Below are positions 11,107 through 20,346 of a DNA stretch of 64,000 nt, piece after piece (the stretch's first letter is position 1; each line of letters opens with the position of its first letter). The stretch is from Actinokineospora xionganensis. Lineage in GTDB: Bacteria > Actinomycetota > Actinomycetes > Mycobacteriales > Pseudonocardiaceae. The stretch lies in contig NZ_JABVED010000014.1 of the NCBI RefSeq assembly GCF_014323725.1, positions 62,001 to 126,000 of the forward strand. Reading direction: 5' to 3'. The notes under the pieces are model-generated. The model did no database searches and was not told the origin of the DNA. It was given only the letters and a program-made list of their open reading frames with translations. The position numbers and the translations under genes were made by a program.

Positions 11107-11292
11107 ATGGATCTTGATCACGCACGGTGGCGCAAGTCCAGCCGAAGCGGCAGCGGCGGCGAAAACGACGAGTGTGTCGAGGTCGCGTTCGTGCCGGGGA
11201 CCGTGGGTGTGCGGGATTCCAAGAAGCCTGAGGCGGGCGCGCTGGTCGTCTCCGAGCAGGCCTGGCGATCGGCGCTGGCCACTTTCCGCTGA
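11107..11292 (+). CDS. DUF397 protein, partner of the XRE regulator
   Basis: A 61-residue DUF397 protein: ARWRKSSRSGSGGENDECVEVAF, then VRDSKKPEAGALVVSEQAW, matching the family from end to end. DUF397 includes BldB-type proteins, which are thought to act together with adjacent XRE/DUF5753 regulators. It is 6 nt after that gene and 2 nt before the AlkD-like gene, whose inclusion in the operon may be incidental. The ATG at 11107 follows a short AACAAG with little Shine-Dalgarno character, so coupling to the upstream gene is likely. Confidence 0.93.
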   Translation: MDLDHARWRKSSRSGSGGENDECVEVAFVPGTVGVRDSKKPEAGALVVSEQAWRSALATFR

Positions 11293-11294
11293 CC

Positions 11295-11969
11295 GTGGAG
11301 TTCATCGACGCCGTGCGGGCCGGGCTGGTCGAGGTCGGAAACCCGGCGCGGGCGCCCGAGATGCAGCGCTACATGAAGTCCGACCTGCCTTTCCGCGGCG
11401 TCCCCAAGCCGGAGCGGACGGCACTGGTGCGAACGCTGTTCGCCGAGCACGTCTTCACCGACCGCGCCGTCTGGATCGCCGCCGTCACCGAACTCTGGCG
11501 CGACGCGGAGTACCGCGAGGAGCGCTACGTCGCCCTCGACCTGCTCGCCCACAAGCGTTACGCCCCCTGGGACGGTCTCGACCTCCTCCCCCTTTACGAG
11601 GAAATGATCGTCACCGGGGCCTGGTGGGACTTCGTGGACGAGATCGCCGCCCGCCGAGTCGGCCCGCTCGTGCTCGCCCACCCCGACGTCCTCACCCCCG
11701 CCATGCGCGCCTGGGCAGGCGACCCGGACCGCTGGAAGCGCCGCACCTCGGTCCTCTGCCAGCTCAAGGCCCGCGACGCCACCGACACCGACCTGCTGAC
11801 CGACACCATCGAGTCCACAGTGGACGACCCGGACTTCTTCCTGCGCAAGGCGATCGGGTGGGCGCTGCGCGAGTACGCGAAGACCGACCCGGACTGGGTG
11901 CGGCACTTCGTCGACATCCACCCCGAGCTGTCACCCCTGTCCCGGCGTGAGGCGCTCAAACACCTCTGA
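11295..11969 (+). CDS. AlkD-like DNA alkylation repair protein
   Basis: A 224-residue HEAT-like-repeat DNA glycosylase of the AlkD family, which removes positively charged alkyl adducts such as 3-methyladenine. RAPEMQRYMKSDLPFRGVP is the usual N-terminal signature. The catalytic region GAWWDFVDEIA (about 115-125) keeps the Trp and Asp of AlkD, and FFLRKAIGWALREYAK carries the second conserved Trp. The start is a GTG at 11295, 2 nt after the DUF397 stop. The TCCACAGTGGA palindrome at 11814-11824 lies within this gene. Confidence 0.92.
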   Translation: MEFIDAVRAGLVEVGNPARAPEMQRYMKSDLPFRGVPKPERTALVRTLFAEHVFTDRAVWIAAVTELWRDAEYREERYVALDLLAHKRYAPWDGLDLLPLYEEMIVTGAWWDFVDEIAARRVGPLVLAHPDVLTPAMRAWAGDPDRWKRRTSVLCQLKARDATDTDLLTDTIESTVDDPDFFLRKAIGWALREYAKTDPDWVRHFVDIHPELSPLSRREALKHL

Positions 11970-11971
11970 CC

Positions 11972-12325
11972 TCACTTGACGGACAAGGCCGTCTCGCTGC
12001 GCAGCGCCCGCAGCGTGTCGAGTTCACGATCAATGTCGCGCCGCTTGGCTTCGAGGCGCTCGACTTCCTGGGCGAGCAACTGCTCCATGACGCCGGTGCG
12101 CTCCTCGGGTGGGGCCTCCAGGCACGGGAGCAGCTCGTTGATCGTCGAGCTGGACAGGCCTGCGGCGAACAGGTGCTGGATCATGACCACCCGCTCGACC
12201 ATGGCGCTGTCGAAGTCGCGCCAGCCGCCGGGCGTGCGCTCGGAGCGGATCAGCCCGTGCTCCTCGTAGTACCGCAGGGAGCGGGTGCTGACTCCGCTCG
12301 CGTCCGCCAGCTCACCGATGCGCAT
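11972..12325 (-). CDS. MerR-family transcriptional regulator
   Basis: A 117-residue MerR protein. MRIGELADASGVSTRSLRYY then EEHGLIRSERTPGGWRDF is the winged HTH, and the C-terminal coiled coil (EQLLAQEVERLEAKRRDIDREL, a helix of about 35 residues) is the dimerisation helix; no Cys-rich metal or large effector domain follows. The start ATG at 12325 is fixed by the family N-terminus. It is divergent from two SMR transporter genes and probably activates them from the shared 86-nt promoter region, which holds a TTGACA and an ACACCGGTGT palindrome. Confidence 0.93.
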   Translation of the reverse strand: MRIGELADASGVSTRSLRYYEEHGLIRSERTPGGWRDFDSAMVERVVMIQHLFAAGLSSSTINELLPCLEAPPEERTGVMEQLLAQEVERLEAKRRDIDRELDTLRALRSETALSVK

Positions 12326-12342
12326 GAGACCCAGTCTTGCAC

Positions 12343-12355
12343 TTGACACCGGTGT
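12343..12355 (+). promoter_or_regulatory. MerR-type promoter: TTGACA with ACACCGGTGT palindrome
   Basis: TTGACA (12343-12348) overlaps a perfect 10-bp palindrome ACACCGGTGT (12346-12355) between the divergent merR and SMR genes. MerR regulators bind dyads between the -35 and -10 boxes of promoters with long spacers. The -10 is not obvious (ATGGCA at 12367-12372 is the best-placed candidate, at an 18-nt spacing). Confidence 0.6.
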
Positions 12356-12411
12356 GAGGTTCCACGATGGCAGGGCACCCGCGTGACCCACCTCAATGAA
12401 GGACACCCGCC

Positions 12412-12729
12412 ATGCACTGGCTGTACCTCGGCATCGCCGTGGTCTTCGAGATCACCGTCGCCATCTCCGCGGGCAAAGCCCACGGCTTCACCCGACCCGC
12501 CTGGACCGCCGCCACGCTGGTCAGCGGGGGAATCGCCACCTACTTCCTCAGCCTGGCCCTGCTCACCTTCGATGTCGGCGTCGGCTACGCGATCTGGACG
12601 TCGGTGGCAGGCGTCGGGATCGTCGTCCTCGGCGCGGTGCTCGGCCAACGGGTCGGGTGGCGCAAGCTCCTCGGCATCGCCGCCGTCATCGTCGGCGTCG
12701 TCGGCCTGCAGCTCAGCGGAGCAGCGTGA
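12412..12729 (+). CDS. SMR-family efflux subunit A
   Basis: A 105-residue small multidrug resistance protein with four membrane helices. The first helix holds the essential membrane Glu (MHWLYLGIAVVFEITVAIS; Glu13), the proton/drug-coupling residue of EmrE-like proteins; GVGYAIWTSVAGVGIVVLG is the third helix signature. A GAAGGA precedes the ATG. It overlaps the next SMR gene by one base, which suggests a heteromeric pair such as EbrAB or YkkCD. The substrate may be a quaternary ammonium or guanidinium compound, but no riboswitch is seen. Confidence 0.92.
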   Translation: MHWLYLGIAVVFEITVAISAGKAHGFTRPAWTAATLVSGGIATYFLSLALLTFDVGVGYAIWTSVAGVGIVVLGAVLGQRVGWRKLLGIAAVIVGVVGLQLSGAA

Positions 12730-13064
12730 TGACCCGCGCCTGGCTCGCGCTCCTGCTCGCCGGAGCCTTCGAGGTCGGCTACGCCCTGTCCGTCGGCGGC
12801 AGCCAGGGCTTCACCGTGCTGTCCTGGTCGCTCGTGGCGGTGGTCTTCTTCCTGCTGACGCTCTTTGCGCTGAGCCTCGCCCTGCGCACCATCGACGTGG
12901 GCATCGGCTACGCCGTCTGGGCAGGCATCGGCGCCGTCGGAGCCGCCCTGCTCGGCCCCCTCTTCTTCAGCGAGACCCTCACCCCGGTCAAGGCGCTCTG
13001 GCTCACCGTGATCATCGCGGGCGTCGTCTGGCTCAAGCTCTCCGACCGGCCCGCACCCACCTAG
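12729..13064 (+). CDS. SMR-family efflux subunit B
   Basis: A 111-residue SMR protein, partner of the preceding gene. The helix 1 Glu is present (RAWLALLLAGAFEVGYAL; Glu14), and GIGYAVWAGIGAVGAALLG and VIIAGVVWLKL match helices 3 and 4. Its ATG shares a base with the previous stop (TGATG), so the two chains are made together and probably form a hetero-dimer in the inner membrane. The 3' end overlaps the convergent hydrolase gene by 4 nt. Confidence 0.92.
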   Translation: MTRAWLALLLAGAFEVGYALSVGGSQGFTVLSWSLVAVVFFLLTLFALSLALRTIDVGIGYAVWAGIGAVGAALLGPLFFSETLTPVKALWLTVIIAGVVWLKLSDRPAPT

Positions 13065-14617
13065 GGCCGGTACATCGTCCGCGGCCGGTCTCCGGCGTCC
13101 TCCCACGCAGCCCGCACGCCCGGTGTGGGCTGCGGGTGCGGGTCGCACTTGCTGTCGGACACCCGCCCCTGTCTGCGTTCCGGGAGCTTGCCACTGGCGA
13201 GGTAGTCGGCGATCTGGTCGTCGACGCAGGCGTTGCCGAACAGGCTCGCGGAGTGGGTGGTGCCGCCGACGCCCTCGATCAGCGCCGAGTTCGGGAACCG
13301 GTCGCGCACCTCCAACGCGCCCTCGAACGGGGTGGCGCCGTCCAGGGTCTCGCTGATCAGCAGGACCGGCGGGGCCTTCGAGCCGTCCACCTGGACCGGG
13401 GTGCCCGCGGGCGCGCCCCACTCGCGGCAGGGGGCGTTGTACCAGGCGTTGCTCCAGGTCTCGAACGGCGCGATGGCGTAGGTCTTCCAGTTGTCGGCCC
13501 GCCAGCGGTCCCAACTCGTGGGCCACCGCACATCAGTGCACTGCACGCCCAGGTACACCGCGAAACTGTTGTCCGAGCCCGGTTCCGAGCTGTGGATGCC
13601 GTCGTAGAGGGCCTTGAGCCCGGAGACATCGCCGTCGTTGCGGTACTTCGCGTACGCGGTCGCCAGGTCCTGCCAGCCGAAGACGAAGTACGCGGCGGGC
13701 AGGAACACGTCCGACAACTCGTCGGGGCCGAACACCCCGCCTGCGGGCTCGGTGCGGAGTTTCTGCTGCGTGGCGTAGAAGTCGGCTTCGATCTGGCTGC
13801 CGTCAGTGCCCAGGTGGTAGGTGGCGTCGTGCTTGGCGAGCCAGTCGAAGTAGATCTTGATGTTGCGCTCGAAGCCGACATTCTGTTCGAGATTCGACTT
13901 GTACCAGACGTTTCGCGGGTCGACCACGCCGTCGAGGACCATCCGGCCCACGCGGTCGGGGAACAGGGTGCCGTAGACCTGGCCGAGGTAGGTGCCGTAG
14001 GAGTAGCCCAGGAAGTTGATCCGCTCCTGGCCCAGCGCCACCCGCAGGGCTTCCATGTCCTTGACCGTGTCGGTGGTGCGCAGGTGCGCCAACAGGTCGC
14101 CGCCCTGGGCCGCGCAGGCCTGCGCGTAGCCCTTCGTCCGGTCGAGCCAGGTCTGCTCCAGTTCGCCGGACACCGGCACGTAGTACGGCCGGTTGTAGCT
14201 GAAGTAACCGCTGTCGCAGGTCAACGAGGGCTCGCTGGACCCGACGCCGCGCGGGTCGAAGCCGATCCAGTCGTAGGTCTTGCCCGCGCCCTTCGGCACG
14301 CGCTCGCCGAGGATCGACAGGTGGATGCCCGACCCGCCCGGTCCGCCCGGGTTGGTCAGCATGACGCCCTGGTACTGGTCGGCGGGCGCGGTGGCCTTGA
14401 TCCGCGACACCGCGATTTTGATCTTCTTGCCCTCGCGCGCGTCGTGGTCGAGCGGGACTTCGAGCTTCCCGCATTCCGCGCCACGCAGGACAAGCACCGG
14501 ATGCTCACACGGACCCCAGGCGATCGGCGGCGGCTCATAAGCCGCCACCACCGGTGCCCACGCCACGATTCCCGCCACGACACCCACAGCCGCGGCGGCG
14601 GCCACGATCTTCCTCAC
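13061..14617 (-). CDS. Secreted alpha/beta hydrolase, TAP-like (tripeptidyl aminopeptidase family)
   Basis: A 518-residue exported hydrolase of the Streptomyces tripeptidyl aminopeptidase (Tap/SlpD) family. The N-terminus is a Sec signal (KIVAAAAAVGVVAGIVAW then APVVAAYEPP). The nucleophile elbow is GYSYGTYLG with Ser about 203; NPGGPGGSG is the oxyanion loop; the acid and base are in LDGATPFEGA (about 422) and VGGTTHSAS (about 454), and the last 100 residues form the TAP-like C-terminal domain. Start ATG at 14617. It likely trims peptides outside the cell. No operon partner. Confidence 0.92.
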   Translation of the reverse strand: MRKIVAAAAAVGVVAGIVAWAPVVAAYEPPPIAWGPCEHPVLVLRGAECGKLEVPLDHDAREGKKIKIAVSRIKATAPADQYQGVMLTNPGGPGGSGIHLSILGERVPKGAGKTYDWIGFDPRGVGSSEPSLTCDSGYFSYNRPYYVPVSGELEQTWLDRTKGYAQACAAQGGDLLAHLRTTDTVKDMEALRVALGQERINFLGYSYGTYLGQVYGTLFPDRVGRMVLDGVVDPRNVWYKSNLEQNVGFERNIKIYFDWLAKHDATYHLGTDGSQIEADFYATQQKLRTEPAGGVFGPDELSDVFLPAAYFVFGWQDLATAYAKYRNDGDVSGLKALYDGIHSSEPGSDNSFAVYLGVQCTDVRWPTSWDRWRADNWKTYAIAPFETWSNAWYNAPCREWGAPAGTPVQVDGSKAPPVLLISETLDGATPFEGALEVRDRFPNSALIEGVGGTTHSASLFGNACVDDQIADYLASGKLPERRQGRVSDSKCDPHPQPTPGVRAAWEDAGDRPRTMYRP

Positions 14618-14754
14618 AGCGTCCCTTCGATCAGATCCGGTCGACGTACCGGATCACCCGATGCTGCCCGGTGCGGCTCCACAGGGGAACCGCGCCGCGC
14701 CGCGTTCTCGGTGGGGACTGGAGAAAACCGCTCAGCCGTCGTAGGCCATCAGTG

Positions 14755-17265
14755 TCACGCGCGCAGCGCGGCGCCGAAACGCTCGGCCGCCGAGGCCACC
14801 GCAGCATCGCGCGCCGTGGTCGCCTCGTCCACCGTCAACGTGCGGTCCGGCGCGCGGAAGCGCAGCGAGTACGCCAGCGACCGCTTGCCCTCGCCGACCT
14901 GCTCACCGGTGAACACGTCGAACAGGCTCAGGTCTTCGAGCAGCTCGCCGCCGCCCGCGCGCAACGCGTCGGAGAGCTCCGCGGCGGGCACCTCGTCGTC
15001 GACGACCAGCGCCACGTCGAGCAGCACCGGCGGGTACGGCGAGACATGCGGCACCGGGCGGTGCTCGGTCAGCGGCAGCGCGTCCAGGTCGATCTCCATC
15101 GCGCAGGTGCGCGCGGGAAGACCCATCGCCTCGGTGACCTTCGGGTGCAGCTCACCCGCGTGTCCGACGGGGAACCCGCCGACGCGCAGCTGCGCGCACC
15201 GGCCCGGGTGCCACGGAGCCAGGTCGGCCTTGTGGACACTCAGCTCGACGCCCGCGGCCCGGGCGACGAGCTTGGCCGCCTCGACCGCGTCGGCCCAGCT
15301 CGCCTGCTCGCCCTTGCCCCACCAGCCCGCGCGCTGCCGGTGGCCCGCGAGGACCACGGCGACATGCGCAGGCTGCACCGGCAGGGTGCCGTTGAGCTGG
15401 ACGATCTCCTCGTCACTCGGCCTGCCGTCGACGCCCACCTCGGGCATCGGGACCCGCTCGGTGCGCGGCAGCACGACCTGTCCGATGTGGAAGATCGAGA
15501 CATCCTTCGCGCCACGGGAGACGTTGCGCGACAAGACATCGAGCATCCCCGGCAGCAGCGTGGACGCCAGCTCGGCGCGGTCGGCCTCCAGCGGGTTGCT
15601 CACCGACAGGGTGCGCCTGCGGATGTCGTCGGCAGCCAGGCCCAACTGGTCCCACACCGTCTTGGCGACGAACGGGAACGGCAGCACCTCGACGTAACCC
15701 GACTCGGCGAGCGCACGGGAAACCGCGCGCTGCCGCCGCTGCTTCGGGCTCAGGCCCTGACCGGCCGGGGCGGGCGGCAGCACCGACGGGATCGTGTCGT
15801 AACCCTGCAGGCGCAGCACCTCCTCCACCAGGTCGGCGGGCTGGTTGAGGTCGGCACGCCAGGTCGGCGGGTGCGCGGTGACGTTGGGCTTGCCGTCCTC
15901 GCCGGTGCCGACGTCGACCAGGCAACCGATCTGCTGCAGCCGCGAGACGGTGACGCCGCGGTCGTAGCGGACGCCGGCGACCCGGTCGGGCAGGTCCATC
16001 GCGATGGTGATGGGCGCGGGCGCGGTCGGGTTGCCCACGTCGGTGCGGCCGGGCTGGATGCTGCCTTCGCCGAACTCGCGGAGCAGGCGCGCGGCCCGCT
16101 CCAGCGCGACCGGCGGCAGCGCCGGGTCGACCACACGCTCGAAGCGCTTGGACGCCTCGCTGGGCAGCTTGTGCCTGCGCACGGCCCGGGCGATGGACGC
16201 CGGGTCCCAGATGGCCGCCTCGAGCAGGATGTCGGTGGACTCGGCGCTGACCTCGGTGCTCGCGCCGCCCATCACACCGGCGAGTGAGATCGGGCCCGAC
16301 TCGTCGCACACGACGATGTCGTCGGGGTCGAGGGTGCGGGTCACGTCGTCGAGGGTGACCAGCTTCTCCCCCGCCTTCGCCCGGCGGATCGTGAGACCGC
16401 CCCGCAGCTTGGTGGTGTCGAAGGCGTGCATGGGCTGGCCCATTTCGAGCATCACGTAGTTGGTGATGTCGACGGCCAGCGAGATCGAGCGGATGCCCGC
16501 GAGCATCAGCCTGCGGTGGATCCACCACGGTGTGGGCGCGGTCGGGTCGACCCCGGTGACGCGGCGGACCACGAACCGGGCGCAGCCGTCGGTGTCCTCG
16601 ATGGTCACCGGCACGGCCTCGGAGTCGGCCTCGGGCACCTCGATGGCGGCCGGGTCGACCATCCGCAGGTCGAACGCGCACGCCAGCTCACGGGCCAGGC
16701 CGCGCACCGAGAAGCAATAGCCGCGGTCGGGGGTCAGGGCCAGCTCGATGACCTTGTCGGTCAGGCCGAGCAGGTCGATGGCGTCGTCGCCGGGGGCGAT
16801 CTCGCCGGTCGGCAGGACCATGATCCCGGCGTGGTCGTCGCCAAGCCCCAGCTCGCGGGCGGAGCAGATCATGCCCTTGCTGGTGCGCCCATAGGTCTCG
16901 CGCGCGGTGATCTTGAAGTCTCCGGGCAGGACCGCGCCGGGCAACGCGACGACGACGAGGTCGCCCTCGACGAAGTTGGTCGCACCGCAGATGACCTGGG
17001 TGCTGACGGGCTCGTCGGAGTCGGTGTCCTCGGGGTCGCCGATCTCGACGGTGACGAACCGGATCGGCTTTTTGAACTCGGTGAGCTCGGTGATCTCGGC
17101 CACCCGGCCGACCACGAGCGGACCGGTGACCGGCCCGAGCGTGCTGATCTCCTCCACCTCCATGCCGACCCGGACGAAAGCGTCCGCGATCTGCTCGGCG
17201 GTGAGGTCCCGGTGTTCCTCGTTGAGCTGAAGCTGCTGGATGAGCCAGCTGACGGGGATCCTCAA
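14755..17265 (-). CDS. pheT: Phenylalanine-tRNA ligase beta subunit
   Basis: PheT is the large subunit of the alpha2-beta2 phenylalanyl-tRNA synthetase. It has 836 residues, as expected. In order: N-terminal part (IPVSWL), EMAP-like tRNA-binding domain (about 40-155), B3/B4 editing domain, B5 domain, core fold, and the C-terminal FDX-ACB anticodon-binding domain (HVSPYPPVLLDVALVVDD, about 735). The start is a TTG placed directly after the pheS stop codon (TAG then TTG, no gap), so translation is probably coupled. Confidence 0.97.
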   Translation of the reverse strand: MRIPVSWLIQQLQLNEEHRDLTAEQIADAFVRVGMEVEEISTLGPVTGPLVVGRVAEITELTEFKKPIRFVTVEIGDPEDTDSDEPVSTQVICGATNFVEGDLVVVALPGAVLPGDFKITARETYGRTSKGMICSARELGLGDDHAGIMVLPTGEIAPGDDAIDLLGLTDKVIELALTPDRGYCFSVRGLARELACAFDLRMVDPAAIEVPEADSEAVPVTIEDTDGCARFVVRRVTGVDPTAPTPWWIHRRLMLAGIRSISLAVDITNYVMLEMGQPMHAFDTTKLRGGLTIRRAKAGEKLVTLDDVTRTLDPDDIVVCDESGPISLAGVMGGASTEVSAESTDILLEAAIWDPASIARAVRRHKLPSEASKRFERVVDPALPPVALERAARLLREFGEGSIQPGRTDVGNPTAPAPITIAMDLPDRVAGVRYDRGVTVSRLQQIGCLVDVGTGEDGKPNVTAHPPTWRADLNQPADLVEEVLRLQGYDTIPSVLPPAPAGQGLSPKQRRQRAVSRALAESGYVEVLPFPFVAKTVWDQLGLAADDIRRRTLSVSNPLEADRAELASTLLPGMLDVLSRNVSRGAKDVSIFHIGQVVLPRTERVPMPEVGVDGRPSDEEIVQLNGTLPVQPAHVAVVLAGHRQRAGWWGKGEQASWADAVEAAKLVARAAGVELSVHKADLAPWHPGRCAQLRVGGFPVGHAGELHPKVTEAMGLPARTCAMEIDLDALPLTEHRPVPHVSPYPPVLLDVALVVDDEVPAAELSDALRAGGGELLEDLSLFDVFTGEQVGEGKRSLAYSLRFRAPDRTLTVDEATTARDAAVASAAERFGAALRA

Positions 17266-18438
<1,173 letters not shown>

Positions 18439-18540
18439 TTACCCCCGCGACACCTTCACCGCCGAATGTCACCGACCTATGTCTCAGGACACCTGTACTG
18501 TCACAGCGCCCGCTGTCCCTACCGCTGTTGAGGTTCCGTC

Positions 18541-20337
18541 TTGGCCCAGACCTTCGGTGTGAACCTGCGCGGCGTCATCGATCTGCTCAGCCACCATCTC
18601 TACAGCAGCCCCCGCGTCTACCTGCGCGAACTCCTCCAGAACGCGGTCGACGCGGTCACCGCGCGCAGGCTGGGCGACCCGTCGACGCCGGGGCGGATCC
18701 TGATCGAGTCCACCGAGCGGACCGGCAACGGCACCCTGCGGATAACGGACACCGGGATCGGCCTCGACGAGTCCGAGGTGCACTCCCTGCTGTCCACCCT
18801 GGGCGGCACCTCCAAGCGCGACGAGTTGGGGTTCGCCCGGCAGGACTTCCTCGGGCAGTTCGGGGTGGGCCTGCTCTCCTGCTTCCTGGTCGCCGACGAG
18901 GTGCGGTTGGTGAGCCGTTCGGCCAACGGCAGCCCAGCGGTGCGCTGGGTCGCCCACGGCGACGGCACCTACGACGTCGAGGTCGACGACTCCGCCCGCG
19001 CCGAGGTCGGCACGACGGTGGAGCTGGTCCCCCGGCGCGACTGCGACCACTGGGCCGAGTACGACACGGTGGCGATGCTGGCCGCCGAGTTCGGGTCGCT
19101 GCTGCCGGTGGAGGTCCGGGTCGCCGGGCCGAACGGGCAGGTGCTGGTCACCGAGGACGAGCTGCCCTGGATCCGCCGCGAGGACGAGTCCGTCGCCCAG
19201 CACCACGACCGGCTGGCCGAGTACTGCCGCGAGACCCTGGGCTTCGAGCCGTTCGACGTGGTGCCGCTGGAGTTCGGCGCGGTCGGGCTGACCGGAGCGG
19301 CGTTCGTGCTGCCGGCGGGCGCCAACCCGGGGACCCGGCAGGCGCACCGGGTGTACCTCAAGCGGATGCTCGTGGGCACCTCGATCGAGGGCCTGCTGCC
19401 CGACTGGGCCTACTTCGTCCGCTGCGTGGTCGACACGTCGGCGCTGCGCCCGACGGCGAGCCGTGAATCCCTCTATGAGGACGAGACGCTGCTGGCCGTG
19501 CGCGACGCGCTGGGCACCCGGCTGCGCGACTGGCTGCTGCGGCTGGACGCGACCGAGCCGGAGCGGGCGGCCTCGATGCTGGCCGCGCACCAGCTAGGCA
19601 TCAAGTCCGTCGCCCTGGTCGACGACGAGCTGCTGCGCCTGGCCGAGCGGTGGGTGCCGTTCGAGACGACCCGGGGCACGATGCCGCTGCGCCAGTTCCG
19701 CCGCGGCCACGCCACCGTGCTCTACACCCCCGACGTCGACGAGTTCCGTCAGCTCGCCCCGGTGGCCCGGGCTCAGGGCATCGGCCTGGTCAACGCCGGC
19801 TACGCCTACGACACGGAGCTGCTCAAGCGGCTGGCCGCCCTCGACGGCGCCAACACCGCGCGCCGGGTGGAGCCCTCGGAGTTGCTGGCCGCCCTGGGCA
19901 GGCCCAACGCCCAGGTCGAGGCGACGATGAAGCGGACCATGTCGGTGGCGTCGAAGGTCCTCGACGGCCACGACTGCGAGCCCATGCTGCGCGACTTCGA
20001 CCCGGTGTCGCTGCCCGCGCTGCTGGTGGCCGACGCCGGCGGCGCGCGCAGGCGCGACACCGCCGAGGCCCGGGAGACCGCGGACCCCCTGTGGCAGGAC
20101 CTCCTGGGCAGGCTGGTGGACGCCGACTCGGGCGCCGCGCAACAGCTGGTCTTGAACACGCGCAACCCGCTGGTGGCCCGCCTCGCCGGGATCGACGACC
20201 CGACGCTGTTGGAGACGGCCGTGCTCGCGCTGTACGTCCACGCGCTGCTGCAGTCGCACCGCCCGCTGCGCCCCAAGGACACCGCGACGCTCAACGGGTC
20301 CTTCCTGGACCTGCTGGACCGCGCGATCGGCGACTGA
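18541..20337 (+). CDS. Hsp90-like GHKL ATPase
   Basis: A 598-residue protein related to HtpG but divergent. The GHKL nucleotide site is intact: LRELLQNAVDA gives Glu30, Asn34 and Asp37; ITDTGIGL (68-75) is the DxGxG loop; LGQFGVGLLSCF (104-115) is the glycine lid. The middle domain keeps VYLKRMLV, FVRCVVDTSAL and the catalytic-loop TASRESLYED (about 304-313). The C-terminal part is shorter than in HtpG and lacks a recognisable dimerisation domain. The start is TTG at 18541 with GAGG upstream. It is followed after 9 nt by a large TPR protein, a pairing that suggests a dedicated chaperone and co-factor. Function not known. Confidence 0.85.
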   Translation: MAQTFGVNLRGVIDLLSHHLYSSPRVYLRELLQNAVDAVTARRLGDPSTPGRILIESTERTGNGTLRITDTGIGLDESEVHSLLSTLGGTSKRDELGFARQDFLGQFGVGLLSCFLVADEVRLVSRSANGSPAVRWVAHGDGTYDVEVDDSARAEVGTTVELVPRRDCDHWAEYDTVAMLAAEFGSLLPVEVRVAGPNGQVLVTEDELPWIRREDESVAQHHDRLAEYCRETLGFEPFDVVPLEFGAVGLTGAAFVLPAGANPGTRQAHRVYLKRMLVGTSIEGLLPDWAYFVRCVVDTSALRPTASRESLYEDETLLAVRDALGTRLRDWLLRLDATEPERAASMLAAHQLGIKSVALVDDELLRLAERWVPFETTRGTMPLRQFRRGHATVLYTPDVDEFRQLAPVARAQGIGLVNAGYAYDTELLKRLAALDGANTARRVEPSELLAALGRPNAQVEATMKRTMSVASKVLDGHDCEPMLRDFDPVSLPALLVADAGGARRRDTAEARETADPLWQDLLGRLVDADSGAAQQLVLNTRNPLVARLAGIDDPTLLETAVLALYVHALLQSHRPLRPKDTATLNGSFLDLLDRAIGD

Positions 20338-20346
20338 GAGCAGAGT

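Noticed and set aside
12383-15697. A 1104-codon open frame on the plus strand
   Set aside because: It is antisense to the TAP-like hydrolase and the pheT end and covers the SMR genes in another frame; its composition (long Arg/Ala/Val and Ser-rich runs) is that of a GC-skew shadow, and the real genes have clear families.
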